DNA of 64,000 bases from Acidobacteriota bacterium. GTDB lineage: Bacteria; Acidobacteriota; Terriglobia; Bryobacterales; Bryobacteraceae. This document shows, one piece after another, positions 7,975 through 16,663 of the stretch. Numbering within the stretch: the first letter of the stretch is position 1; each line of letters starts with the position of its first letter. Where the stretch lies: NCBI GenBank assembly GCA_016185425.1, contig JACPNQ010000021.1:85585-149584 (forward strand). Direction: 5' to 3'. The position numbers and the translations under genes were made by a program. Below the pieces are notes generated by a model. That model searched no databases. It worked only from the letters and a program-made list of their open reading frames with translations, and was not told where the DNA came from.

Positions 7975-9096
7975 ATGACTCATTTCTCTCGCCGTACCGC
8001 TTTCCAGGCTGCCGCATTTGTTCCGTTTCAGGCTGTACGCAGCAGCGCGCAGAATAGCGCCATCAAGGTCGGTCTGATTGGCGCGGGCAATCGTGGCGCC
8101 TATACCGGCTCGACGATCGCCAAGGACCCGCGCGTGAAGGTCGTCGCCATCTGCGACGTAGTTGAGGAGCAGATAGCCGCGGCGAAGAAACGGATCGGCA
8201 ATCCCGACGCGAAGGAATACAAGGACTTCCGCGATGTGCTCGCTAGCGACGTGGACGCGATCATGATCGCGACGCCGGTCTACCTGCATCCGGAACACTT
8301 TGAGGCCGCGGTGAAGTCCGGTAAGCACATCTATATGGAAAAACCGGCCGGTCTCGATGTAGCCGGTTGCAAACGCGTGATGAAGGCCGCTGACAGCGCC
8401 GATCGCAAGGTGAATATCACGTTCGGCTTCCAACAGCGGTATGGCGGCGTTTACGCCAAGGCAAAGCAGTTCCTGGATTCGGGCGCGATCGGCAAGGTTC
8501 GCGAAGTGCATGGCGAGTTCCTGAAGTTCGCGCTGAAAGGCGACGAGCCCGTACCGCCGATTCCACGGAATGACAAAGAGAAGCTCGAGCAGTGGAAGTT
8601 GTGGCGTTCCACGTTCGGCGAAGTGATCGTGGAGACCTACGTTCATAACATCGACGCCATCAATTGGTTCCTCGGCGGGCATCCCCTGAAGGCCCTTGGT
8701 ACCGGCGGCCGGACCGTGGAGAAGCGCGGCGACTTGCTCGATCATCTCAGCGTCACCTATGACTATCCGAACAAGGTGCAGATGACGTTCATCGGTTCGC
8801 AGATGACGCCGAAGTATTTCCGCTCCAACCGGGAACGTTACATCGGGGATAACGGCTTCATTGAGACGGCACGTGAGTATTGGACCTACAACACCGGCAG
8901 CGGCCCGGTGACGGAAAAGTCCGGGCACGATATTACAGTTGACGCGCTGACGGAGTTTGTCCGCCGTGTCAGCGAAGGCAAGCCGGAGAATGTTGGCGTT
9001 CGCGCGGCTGAGAGCACGCTCACGTCCATTCTCGGGCAGATAGCGATCGATCGTAAGCGTGAAGTGACGTGGGAAGAGATGATGCGCAACGCCTAA
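7975..9096 (+). CDS. Gfo/Idh/MocA family oxidoreductase, module gene B, copy 2
   Basis: The 373-residue product starts MTHFSRRTAFQAAAF (Tat-like), with a GGAA ribosome-binding site just upstream. It has the Rossmann loop LIGAGNRGAY and the EKP motif in YMEKPAGLD. Long stretches match the gene at 4146, for example HFEAAVKSGKHIY and NITFGFQ, and both end in (D/E)EMM followed by a short tail. These facts support tandem duplication of the A-B pair. The predicted role is NAD(P)-dependent oxidation or reduction of a sugar or sugar acid in the periplasm. The DapA-family gene starts 7 nt downstream, suggesting that the oxidised product is cleaved by that lyase. Confidence 0.85.
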   Translation: MTHFSRRTAFQAAAFVPFQAVRSSAQNSAIKVGLIGAGNRGAYTGSTIAKDPRVKVVAICDVVEEQIAAAKKRIGNPDAKEYKDFRDVLASDVDAIMIATPVYLHPEHFEAAVKSGKHIYMEKPAGLDVAGCKRVMKAADSADRKVNITFGFQQRYGGVYAKAKQFLDSGAIGKVREVHGEFLKFALKGDEPVPPIPRNDKEKLEQWKLWRSTFGEVIVETYVHNIDAINWFLGGHPLKALGTGGRTVEKRGDLLDHLSVTYDYPNKVQMTFIGSQMTPKYFRSNRERYIGDNGFIETAREYWTYNTGSGPVTEKSGHDITVDALTEFVRRVSEGKPENVGVRAAESTLTSILGQIAIDRKREVTWEEMMRNA

Positions 9097-9102
9097 CGCC
9101 GC

Positions 9103-10026
9103 ATGTGCAATCTCCCACGAAACGGCATAACGCCGCCGCTCGTCACGCCCCTCGCCGCGCCGGATCAACTCGACGTTGATGGCTTCGCACGCATTAGCGA
9201 GCGGGCCATCGAAGCCGGTGTGCAAGGGCTTTTCGTGCTCGGCACGACAGGCGAGGGCCCGAGCCTGTCACAAACTCTCAAACGCGAGGTGATCTCGCAC
9301 TGCTGTGCCGTCGCGAAAGGCAGAGTACCGGTGCTGGCCGGTTTGCTGGAAGCGTCGACAGACGACGCCCTCCGCCTTGCCGAATTCGCGGCTGAGGCGG
9401 GTGCCGCCGCGTTGGTGCTGACTCCGCCGTTCTATTTCCCGCTTCCGCAGAGCGCAGTCATCCAATATGCCGAGCGGCTGATTCCGCGGCTGCCGTTGCC
9501 AGTGTATCTCTACAATATCCCGGTATTCACGAAGGTTCCGCTGGAGCCAGAGACCCTTGCGCACTTGGCAAAGTTGCCGAATGTCCGCGGCATCAAGGAT
9601 TCCGGCGGAGACCTGAAGAAGCTCGCGCGCTCGCGCGCTCTTTGTCCGGACACGCCGATACTTTGGGGTCCGGAAGAGGTGCTGCTGGAGGCGATGGAGG
9701 CCGGCGCGGACGGGGGCGTGAATGGCGGAGCGAACCTCTTCCCTAAGCTTTATGTTGCGCTTTACAACTCCATCCGCAAGGGCGAAGCCCTGCGCGCGAA
9801 AACATTGCAGGACGTGGCGGCGCGGATAAACCGCGAGATATACGGCGCTGCCCAGGGTGGCCCCGGATTCGTTTTTGGTATTAAATGTGCGTTGGAAGCG
9901 TTGGGTTTGGCGAGCTCACTTCCAGCCGAGCCGCTCACGCTTCCGGACGAAGCAACACGCGCCCGCATTCGCGCGGCAACGATTGGAATAGAACTTCTCG
10001 TAACCGAACTCATTGTTACCCCGTAA
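9103..10026 (+). CDS. DapA/N-acetylneuraminate lyase-family aldolase
   Basis: The 307-residue protein has family landmarks: GTTGEGPSL (substrate carboxylate binding), VYLYNIP with the catalytic Tyr, and GIKDSGGD with the Schiff-base Lys, at the spacing of DHDPS-like class I aldolases. Members include dihydrodipicolinate synthase, N-acetylneuraminate lyase, KDG/KDGal aldolase and related 2-keto-acid lyases. The context (two pairs of sugar oxidoreductases, a cupin, a TonB receptor 13 nt downstream) favours a sugar-acid aldolase over lysine biosynthesis. There is no signal peptide, so it is cytoplasmic, unlike its Tat-bearing neighbours. The product is probably pyruvate plus an aldehyde; which sugar acid is unknown. 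Confidence 0.8.
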   Translation: MCNLPRNGITPPLVTPLAAPDQLDVDGFARISERAIEAGVQGLFVLGTTGEGPSLSQTLKREVISHCCAVAKGRVPVLAGLLEASTDDALRLAEFAAEAGAAALVLTPPFYFPLPQSAVIQYAERLIPRLPLPVYLYNIPVFTKVPLEPETLAHLAKLPNVRGIKDSGGDLKKLARSRALCPDTPILWGPEEVLLEAMEAGADGGVNGGANLFPKLYVALYNSIRKGEALRAKTLQDVAARINREIYGAAQGGPGFVFGIKCALEALGLASSLPAEPLTLPDEATRARIRAATIGIELLVTELIVTP

Positions 10027-10038
10027 GGAAGGCCGCTC

Positions 10039-13000
10039 ATGAAACTCCTTCGCAAGTGCACGCCGATTGCAGCAGCAATCGCCCTTTGCCTGTCTATCGC
10101 GTATTCGCAGAACGTATCCGGCTCTATCACCGGCATCGTCACTGACTCGACGGGCGGCGTGTTGCCGAACGCGCGCGCCTCGGCGCGCAATACGGGCACC
10201 GGCGCCCTGTTCGCGGCGCAAGCGGATGCAGATGGAACCTACTGGCTTCGTAACTTGCCCGTGGGCACGTATAACGTCACCGTGGAGGCCGGAGGCTTCC
10301 AGAAGTTCGAAGCCAAGGATGTGCGTCTGCAGGTGAATGAGGTGGCTCGCGTCGACGTGCGTATGAGCGTCGGCGCCATTACCGAGACGGTTACGGTGCA
10401 AGGCAATGCGCTGACAGTAGATACGACCTCCTCAACGTTGAAAGCCGTCGTCGACCAAAAGCGAATTGAAGAGCTTCCGCTCAACGGCCGCAATGCGACA
10501 CAGCTCATGCGCCTGATTGTCGGCGTGACGAACGATCCAACTGCGAACGTCACCTCCGGCACCACCTATCCCGGTACCAACCCGGTGTCAGTCAACGGCA
10601 GCCGGTCCAATGCGACCAACTACATTCTCGACGGCGCGCAGAACAATGACCTGTATTCCAATGCGCCCAGCCCCCTGCCCAATCCGGACGCCCTGCAGGA
10701 ATTCAGCGTGCAGACCAACAACTTCAGCGCGGAATTCGGCCGGCAATCGGGCGGCATCGTCAATGCCGTCACCCGTTCGGGAACCAACGATCTCCACGGA
10801 AGCGCATTCGAATTCGTCCGCAACAATGCCCTCAACGCCGCCAACTTCTTCTCGCCCATCGTCAACGGCTCCAAACTGACCGACGGATTGAAGCGCAACC
10901 AATACGGCGGAACAATCGGCGGTCCAGTGGTAATTCCGAAGGCCTACAACGGTCACGACAAGACGTTCTTCTTCTTTTCCTATCAAGGCACACTGATCCG
11001 CCGTCTGCCCATCGCCAACTCCGTTATCGTGCCCACACCCGAGCAGCGCAATGGCGATTTCTCCGCTCTGCTGCCAAAGGTGCTCCGCGATCCCAACACG
11101 CAGACGCCTCTCCCCGGAAATATCATTCCCGCCAGCCGCTTCAGTCCCGTCAGCAAATACATCATTGACAACACGCTGCCTATCCCCGTCTCCGGCAATC
11201 GTGTATTCACAAGCGCTCCGAATAATGTTGACGACAGCCAGGTTCTCGTCCGCGGCGACCATGCCTTCTCCGACCGCAACCGCATCTCCGGCCGTTACTA
11301 CAAATCCTGGGCCAGCTCCCCTGCCTATTTAAACCAGAAGAACGTCCTGGAACAAACGAGCGGCGGCAAGTGGTTCAATGAGTCGGTCAGCGTCACGGAC
11401 ACGCACACCGTAACGCCGAACATCGTCAACCAACTGCTTTTCAGCTTTAACCACACCGACGGCGCGTTCGTCCCGCCGCAGCCAACGAAGAGTCTGGTCG
11501 ATCTCGGCGTGAAGATGTATCAGGACCCGATCTACAAATGGCAGATGAGCATCGCCGGCTATTTTTCCATCGACACGGCGGATACCAATCGGTTCCCGCG
11601 CAAAGAGTGGCAGTTCGTCGACACGCTGCGCTGGACGCGTGGCAAGCATCAGATGACCTTCGGCGGCGACTTCAGCCGCGGCCGCAACGACATCATTAAC
11701 AACTTCCGAGCCAATGGACAGTGGGATTTCAACGGCTCTGCGCCGTTCACTACGGACTCGCTCGCTGACTTTGCCCTGGGTAAGTTCAACAGTCTGCTGC
11801 AAGGCCAAGGCGAATACAAGAACACGAATGTCACCCATCTCGGCGTCTTCTTCCAGGACTCGATGAAAGTTTCGCGGCGGTTCACTGTGGACCTCGGTGT
11901 GCGTTGGGAGCCCTTCTTCCCCTTCACCGACGAGAACGGAAAGATCACTGTCTGGAATCCTGGCGCACAATCGGCGCGGTATCCGAACGCGCCGAAAGGT
12001 GTGCTGTATGTCGGCGACAATGGCGTGCCAAAGGGCACCATTCCCGCTGTTTGGCACAATTTCGCTCCACGCCTTGGATTTGCGTGGGACGTACTCGGCG
12101 ATGGCAAGACGTCTGTGCGCGGCGGCTACGGAATTTTCTACGATTTTCCGAACGCTCTTATGACCAACTCGCACGCGGACCAGGCGCCATTCGGTACTAC
12201 GGTCACGGTGTTCGGCAACGCGGCGAATAGCTTCACCGACCCTTGGGCCGGCACGGTGAACCCATTCCCGGGTTCGCTGAATCCGCCCGCCACAGTCACG
12301 TTCCCGCAGTTCTCTTCGCAGTTTGTCAATGCGCCCGACTTTCGAAATCCGTACGTTCAATCGTGGAATCTCACGGTAGAGCGTCAACTCATGGCCGGGT
12401 TTGTCCTACGCGGATCTTATGCCGCATCGAAATCAACCAGGCTCGGCACACCGCGCGAGCTGAATGCTGCCGTATACGCGGTTGGTGCGACTACGGCCAC
12501 GACGAACCAGCGCCGTCCCTATGCGCCGGGCCTGGGCTCCACGCCCATCGTTGAATCTGTCGGCAACGCGACCTATCACGCGATGCAGTGGACGCTGGAG
12601 CGCCGTTTCCAGAAGCACTTCACCATCCTCGCCAACTACCAGTTCTCTAAGTCGATCGACGATTCCTCGGCGAACAAGCAGAACGGTAACTCTCGAACGA
12701 ACCCCTTCAACCAGGCTTTCGACAAAGGCCTGTCGGACTTCTACCGGAAGCACATTGTGAACATCAGCGGTCTCTATGAGCTGCCGTTCCATCCGCAGAC
12801 GGCGGCGATGCGGCTGATCGCCGGCGGTTGGAACTTAAACGGCATTCTCAGCTACAACACCGGACGTCCGTTCACCGTCACGAGCGGTGTCGACAACGCG
12901 CGCACGGGGGCGGGCAACCAGCGGGCGGATCAGATCTCCGACCCCAATTTTTCAGGAGACCGGAGCCATCAGGAGCAGATTACGGAGTGGCTGCGCCGCG

Positions 13001-13272
13001 CATCTTTCGTTCCGAACGCCATTGGGACCTATGGGAACCTGGGCCGGAATACATTCATCGGACCGGGATTCGCGAGCGTCGATCTTGGTGTCGTTAAGAA
13101 CTTCCCCGTGCATGAACGGCTCAACACGCAGTTCCGGTTCGAGCTCTTCAACGCGCTGAATCACGCCAATTTCAACAATCCTACGGCGGCCCAGAACAAT
13201 GGCAATTTCATGCGCATCACTGGCGCCGGCGATCCGCGGATCTTGCAACTCGCACTGCGAATGACCTTTTAG
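10039..13272 (+). CDS. Oar-like TonB-dependent receptor with N-terminal carboxypeptidase-regulatory domain
   Basis: A signal peptide (MKLLRKCTPIAAAIALC) is followed by a carboxypeptidase-D-regulatory/transthyretin-like domain (GSITGIVTDSTGGVLPNA, about residues 28-110). A plug region contains LPLNGRNATQLM and NGSRSNATNYILDGAQNND, and a long barrel ends ILQLALRMTF with a terminal Phe, as expected for outer-membrane insertion. At 1,077 residues it matches the large Oar-like receptors amplified in Acidobacteria. They are presumed to import plant- or microbe-derived glycans or other large ligands with TonB energy. It follows the aldolase gene by 12 nt, so the ligand is probably the precursor of the sugars processed by the upstream enzymes. 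Its stop overlaps the convergent ceramidase-like gene by 4 nt. Confidence 0.85.
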   Translation: MKLLRKCTPIAAAIALCLSIAYSQNVSGSITGIVTDSTGGVLPNARASARNTGTGALFAAQADADGTYWLRNLPVGTYNVTVEAGGFQKFEAKDVRLQVNEVARVDVRMSVGAITETVTVQGNALTVDTTSSTLKAVVDQKRIEELPLNGRNATQLMRLIVGVTNDPTANVTSGTTYPGTNPVSVNGSRSNATNYILDGAQNNDLYSNAPSPLPNPDALQEFSVQTNNFSAEFGRQSGGIVNAVTRSGTNDLHGSAFEFVRNNALNAANFFSPIVNGSKLTDGLKRNQYGGTIGGPVVIPKAYNGHDKTFFFFSYQGTLIRRLPIANSVIVPTPEQRNGDFSALLPKVLRDPNTQTPLPGNIIPASRFSPVSKYIIDNTLPIPVSGNRVFTSAPNNVDDSQVLVRGDHAFSDRNRISGRYYKSWASSPAYLNQKNVLEQTSGGKWFNESVSVTDTHTVTPNIVNQLLFSFNHTDGAFVPPQPTKSLVDLGVKMYQDPIYKWQMSIAGYFSIDTADTNRFPRKEWQFVDTLRWTRGKHQMTFGGDFSRGRNDIINNFRANGQWDFNGSAPFTTDSLADFALGKFNSLLQGQGEYKNTNVTHLGVFFQDSMKVSRRFTVDLGVRWEPFFPFTDENGKITVWNPGAQSARYPNAPKGVLYVGDNGVPKGTIPAVWHNFAPRLGFAWDVLGDGKTSVRGGYGIFYDFPNALMTNSHADQAPFGTTVTVFGNAANSFTDPWAGTVNPFPGSLNPPATVTFPQFSSQFVNAPDFRNPYVQSWNLTVERQLMAGFVLRGSYAASKSTRLGTPRELNAAVYAVGATTATTNQRRPYAPGLGSTPIVESVGNATYHAMQWTLERRFQKHFTILANYQFSKSIDDSSANKQNGNSRTNPFNQAFDKGLSDFYRKHIVNISGLYELPFHPQTAAMRLIAGGWNLNGILSYNTGRPFTVTSGVDNARTGAGNQRADQISDPNFSGDRSHQEQITEWLRRASFVPNAIGTYGNLGRNTFIGPGFASVDLGVVKNFPVHERLNTQFRFELFNALNHANFNNPTAAQNNGNFMRITGAGDPRILQLALRMTF

Positions 13273-14555
13273 GGTTTGCCGCTTTCGATCAATTGCAGCG
13301 CGTGCCTGATATAAGTTTCTCCCGCCATTTCGCCCAGGGATGTGCGGGAGATGTACCTGTACGCGGGAAAACTGTTGAAGTCCACTTGCGTGAGGATGTA
13401 GCCGAACGCATCGTTGGTGAGGCCGAACAGAAAGTTGTGCTCCCCGCGCATCTTCCGCTTGAGAAAGAACCCGATATTGGGCAACGCTTCACCAGGAATC
13501 GTCAATATCTGGGCGTTGCCGAGGTTCACGAGGCAAACTCGCGTTTCAATCGTCCGGTCCGATTCTCGCCGCGGGTAATGCAGTGGGGAGTTTTGGACTA
13601 CGTTCCACATCTCGTCAGATTCGACATGGAATCGCACCGTGCGGGACCGCATCGACATATTTGGTCCTTGCTGCCACGGCGCACCGCCGATGGTTCGCAG
13701 CGATTCACTGGCCAGCAGTTCACCGATCCGCACGCACTCGCTCCAGACGCGATCGTCATTCCAGTATGCCCGCTGTGGGTCGCGCGGCCGCTGCAAATCG
13801 CGATTATCCGCTGTGACCATGCCCCCCTGCGCACTGTTCATAAAGAGCCCCATTCCGCCGAAGGATTTTTCCAGCGCATCATGCAACGGCCCAACAAGAT
13901 CCGGGCTCAGAATCCCCACCTTGTTCCCAAGCACTTCGGGGTGAATCGCGTAATTCACCAGCGTTCCAATCGGCCTCCCGGTACTACTGCGCACCTGGAG
14001 GACGCTGACGCGCCGGTCATACAAATCCGGCGCGTAGTAGTTGTAGGCGATCTTCCCTTTTGCTTCTCCTGACGCAACCCGCAATTCGGCCGGCTCGAGA
14101 TGTGCCAGTGCGTCGTTCACCGCCGCGGCCACTTGCTCCGCTACGAACTGCAAATACTCTAACGAGCCGGTATGCCCGCCCTTCCCGTCGGGGAAAGCGT
14201 ATGCATCCGGCGCACTGTGTGTGTGCGTCGCCCCAATCAGTATCCGTTCCGGCGCCAATCCCTTTACGAGAGCGCGAGACCTGTCTCCGAGCACGGAGGG
14301 AAAGCCCAGCAGGTCCACGCTGGCAATCGCTACTGTCTCCGCACCGGAGCGAAACACCATCGCGCGTGCCGTTAGCTCTCCCATTTTCGTCTGAACAGGT
14401 GCCGGCCGCCCCATGCCCCCGCTCACTGGAAGGAGTGGGTCCGGCGTGATGATGCGTTTCGCTGCCGCCGCCTGAAAGTTCGCTGCGGGCTGGGCGAAGA
14501 GGGGGATACTCACACATTGAGCAAGGAACTGTCGACGGCGCATCAAGTCCATCAT
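13269..14555 (-). CDS. Neutral/alkaline ceramidase-like N-terminal domain protein, exported
   Basis: The 428-residue protein has the ceramidase-like landmarks ITPDPLLPVSGG near the N-terminus, THTHSAPD (zinc-binding histidines), NYAIHPEVLG, and SPDLVGPL. In true neutral ceramidases a Zn site and a Ser attack the amide of ceramide. In soil bacteria this domain is widespread, and many members probably act on other amides or esters. The ATG at 14555 or the one at 14543 may start translation. The latter gives MRRRQFLAQCVSIPLFAQ, a Tat-like signal with a possible lipobox Cys. It is shorter than full ceramidases (about 650 residues or more), lacking their C-terminal Ig-like domain. It is monocistronic and convergent with the TonB receptor. 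Confidence 0.75.
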   Translation of the reverse strand: MMDLMRRRQFLAQCVSIPLFAQPAANFQAAAAKRIITPDPLLPVSGGMGRPAPVQTKMGELTARAMVFRSGAETVAIASVDLLGFPSVLGDRSRALVKGLAPERILIGATHTHSAPDAYAFPDGKGGHTGSLEYLQFVAEQVAAAVNDALAHLEPAELRVASGEAKGKIAYNYYAPDLYDRRVSVLQVRSSTGRPIGTLVNYAIHPEVLGNKVGILSPDLVGPLHDALEKSFGGMGLFMNSAQGGMVTADNRDLQRPRDPQRAYWNDDRVWSECVRIGELLASESLRTIGGAPWQQGPNMSMRSRTVRFHVESDEMWNVVQNSPLHYPRRESDRTIETRVCLVNLGNAQILTIPGEALPNIGFFLKRKMRGEHNFLFGLTNDAFGYILTQVDFNSFPAYRYISRTSLGEMAGETYIRHALQLIESGKP

Positions 14556-14702
14556 AGGAGACCAGGAGCTCCAACATCGTGTCCGGCATTACATTCTTAA
14601 CCCAGTAAAGGATTGTAAAGATGGCACTTGCGCTGTTTCGGATGGCAAACGCGTGACTTACTATGGCGAACAGAGGCGGCTTTCAATGCGCCTCGCCTTC
14701 CA

Positions 14703-15560
14703 ATGCACATACCCAGAATTCAACCCACGCGCCGTGACCTTCTTCGCGCCGCAAGCGGCGTCGCTCTCGCGGGTCTTCCTTTTGCCGGACATACCCCGCT
14801 CTGGAGCCAGGCCGCCTGCGCGGTAATCGGCTCTCCAAGCCTCACCGAAGGTCCGTATTTCGTAGATGAAGATCTTAATCGAACCGATATTCGCGTCGAT
14901 CCCACCGACGGCACAATTCAGCCCGGCCTGCCGCTCTCATTAGCCATCAACGTTTCTCAAAAGCTCGACTGCGGCACCGTTCCCCTCACTGGCGCCTACG
15001 TCGATATCTGGCATTGCAGTGCCAGCGGCGTGTACTCGGACATAGCTGCGCAGAACTCAGCCGGCAAAAAATACCTGCGAGGCTACCAACCCACCGATCG
15101 CCAGGGAAATGTCTACTTCATCACCATTTATCCCGGTTGGTACCAGGGCCGCGCGGTCCACATCCACGTCAAGGTGCGCATGATCTCCGCAGCAAAAGAG
15201 ACCTACGAATTCACTAGCCAGTTCTTCTTCGAGGAGACGATCACCGACTCCGTTTACAGCTCTAACTCAGCCTATGGCACTCGCGCTCGAGACACATTGA
15301 ATGCAACCGACGGCATCTATAATGGTGCTTCCAGCACGGGCACCATCACTTCAAATAGCGGTGCCAATCTCATGCTCGCGCTGCGCCGGAAATCGAACTG
15401 GGTGGAGGCTGACGCGAAACTGATTTGCGATCTGAGCCTTGGGAGTTCGCCTGACCAGGTTCCAGGCGGGGGAGGTCCCGGCGGACCAGGCGGTGGCATG
15501 CCTGGCATCCCGCCTCCCGGCGGACCACCTCCGGGCAACATGATGCCTCCCGGTGCCTGA
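14703..15560 (+). CDS. Tat-exported intradiol ring-cleavage dioxygenase-like protein
   Basis: The ATG at 14703 gives MHIPRIQPTRRDLLRAASG, a Tat signal; earlier in-frame starts only add an unlikely leader. The mature part has VDIWHCSASGVYSD, YLRGYQPTDRQGNVYF, TIYPGWYQGRAVHIHVKV. The two Tyr and the H-x-H are placed like the non-haem Fe(III) ligands of catechol/protocatechuate intradiol dioxygenases. Extracellular members of this kind occur in lignocellulose degraders. The last ~50 residues are a Gly/Pro-rich tail with repeated GGP and PPG, absent from the enzymes, perhaps a flexible surface linker. Length is 285 residues. The next gene starts 326 nt later, after the promoter and leader of the nitrate operon. 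The aromatic substrate is unknown. Confidence 0.8.
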   Translation: MHIPRIQPTRRDLLRAASGVALAGLPFAGHTPLWSQAACAVIGSPSLTEGPYFVDEDLNRTDIRVDPTDGTIQPGLPLSLAINVSQKLDCGTVPLTGAYVDIWHCSASGVYSDIAAQNSAGKKYLRGYQPTDRQGNVYFITIYPGWYQGRAVHIHVKVRMISAAKETYEFTSQFFFEETITDSVYSSNSAYGTRARDTLNATDGIYNGASSTGTITSNSGANLMLALRRKSNWVEADAKLICDLSLGSSPDQVPGGGGPGGPGGGMPGIPPPGGPPPGNMMPPGA

Positions 15561-15583
15561 TTCACCGGATAAAAAAAATCGAT

Positions 15584-15612
15584 TTGCACTGCGCGGCTTT
15601 CTCGGGCATACT
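15584..15612 (+). promoter_or_regulatory. Sigma-70-type promoter of the nitrate assimilation operon
   Basis: TTGCAC at 15584-15589 and CATACT at 15607-15612 are separated by exactly 17 nt. They match 5 of 6 -35 bases and 5 of 6 -10 bases of the sigma-70 consensus. Transcription would start near 15619, leaving a leader of about 268 nt before the GTG at 15887. No other good hexamer pair was seen in the gap. Confidence 0.5.
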
Positions 15613-15618
15613 CACAAC

Positions 15619-15886
15619 GTAGCCTCAGTTGCGCGAACAAACGGGTTCCTGACTGACGACTGTCCCCCTTCCGGCTTCCCTGCACAGGCCCTGGAACGAG
15701 GATAAGTAGTGACGAGGCTTTGAGGAATTTCCAGGAACCCGTATTCCACTGTTCGCGTTTGCCCTCGTCCCCCGCAAACACCTAGTTTTCTAGTCTGGCC
15801 CCCCTGTCCGGCCTATCGATCCGTTTCGCGTCCCCAGTTGAACAGCGCGGAACTATCTCCCGATCGCTACTAGGAGTTCGCTAGCT
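15619..15886 (+). promoter_or_regulatory. Structured 5' leader of the nitrate assimilation operon (possible cis-regulatory RNA)
   Basis: The 326-nt gap between 15560 and 15887 has no credible ORF. It contains an exact 11-bp inverted repeat, ACGGGTTCCTG at 15641-15651 and CAGGAACCCGT at 15732-15742, enclosing about 80 nt with a small internal palindrome CCTGCACAGG (15679-15688). A second pairing is possible between GACGAGG (15711-15717) and CCTCGTC (15763-15769). It crosses the first and would form either a pseudoknot or an alternative fold. An AGGAG ribosome-binding site lies at 15872-15876. Nitrate assimilation operons in other bacteria use leader RNAs (for example ANTAR-protein antitermination), but I could not match this one to a known consensus. 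Confidence 0.45.
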
Positions 15887-16663
15887 GTGCCAAAAGTGTA
15901 TCTTGTGGGCGCCGGTCCCGGTGACCCTGGCTTGCTGACGTGCAAAGCCTATCAACTCTTGCAGATCGCCGACGTCGTCATCTACGACAGGCTGGTCAGC
16001 GCCGAGGTTTTGGGCGTCGCCAATCCCAATGGACTTTTCATTTTCGCCGGTAAACTGCAGGGCGAGCAGGAACGGATTCAGGACGAAATCCACCATCATC
16101 TGCTCACACATGCCGCAGATAACAAGACAGTTATTCGCCTAAAGGGCGGCGACCCCATGGTTTTCGGCCGCGGTGCCGAAGAGTGGTCCTTTCTGAATCA
16201 GCACGGGATCGACGTGGAGTTGGTTCCCGGCATCTCCTCCGCTCTCGCTGTTCCCGCGCTCTCCGGAATTCCCGTTACTCTGCGGGGCGTCGCCACCAGT
16301 TTTGCCGTCATCGCCGGCCATCGCCAGAACCTGGAACCTCAGGAATGGTCCCGCTATTTGATGGTCGACACGCTGGTTGTCCTGATGGCTGTCGAAAACC
16401 GCGCGGCCATCGCCGCAAACCTGATCCGTGCAGGCCGGAATCGCGAGGAGCCGGTGGCCTTCATCGAACGTGGCGCTACAGAACGTCAGCGCGTCGTTAC
16501 ATCGACGCTCGCCGAAGTGGCGCGAGGCCAGGTTGCCGTGAAATCGCCCGCCGTCTTCGTTATTGGCCAGGTGGTCCGGATGCGCAAGCACCTCCGCCGA
16601 ATCGTAAACGATGCAGTCGGCGCTCCCGGCGCTATCAAGGAATCGATTCATGCCGGCAACTGA
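15887..16663 (+). CDS. cobA: Uroporphyrinogen-III C-methyltransferase (SUMT), siroheme branch
   Basis: The GTG start at 15887 has AGGAG 10 nt upstream. The 258-residue protein has the SUMT/tetrapyrrole methylase motifs VYLVGAGPGDPGLLT near residues 4-18, VIYDRLVS, RLKGGDPMVFGRGAEE (SAM binding) and VPGISSALAVPALSGIP. It makes precorrin-2 from uroporphyrinogen III with two SAM. Length fits a free-standing CobA/NirE enzyme, not the CysG fusion, so a dehydrogenase/ferrochelatase must be encoded elsewhere. As first gene of the nitrate operon it would supply siroheme for NirB. HemD is encoded near the operon end. The gene runs 14 nt into the next ORF. Confidence 0.92.
   Translation: MPKVYLVGAGPGDPGLLTCKAYQLLQIADVVIYDRLVSAEVLGVANPNGLFIFAGKLQGEQERIQDEIHHHLLTHAADNKTVIRLKGGDPMVFGRGAEEWSFLNQHGIDVELVPGISSALAVPALSGIPVTLRGVATSFAVIAGHRQNLEPQEWSRYLMVDTLVVLMAVENRAAIAANLIRAGRNREEPVAFIERGATERQRVVTSTLAEVARGQVAVKSPAVFVIGQVVRMRKHLRRIVNDAVGAPGAIKESIHAGN

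Noticed and set aside
7954..9225. Minus-strand frame of 423 codons opposite an oxidoreductase gene
   Set aside because: The plus-strand gene has Rossmann and EKP motifs; the minus frame shows no family features.
9103..10026. Dihydrodipicolinate synthase for lysine synthesis (dapA)
   Set aside because: The fold and catalytic residues fit the superfamily, but the sugar-enzyme context and TonB receptor make a keto-acid aldolase more likely, so no gene symbol was given.
15551..15580. CGGTG/CACCG hairpin followed by a run of A at the end of the dioxygenase gene, considered as a terminator
   Set aside because: A rightward intrinsic terminator needs a U-run after the stem, but here A follows; on the other strand the T-run precedes the stem.
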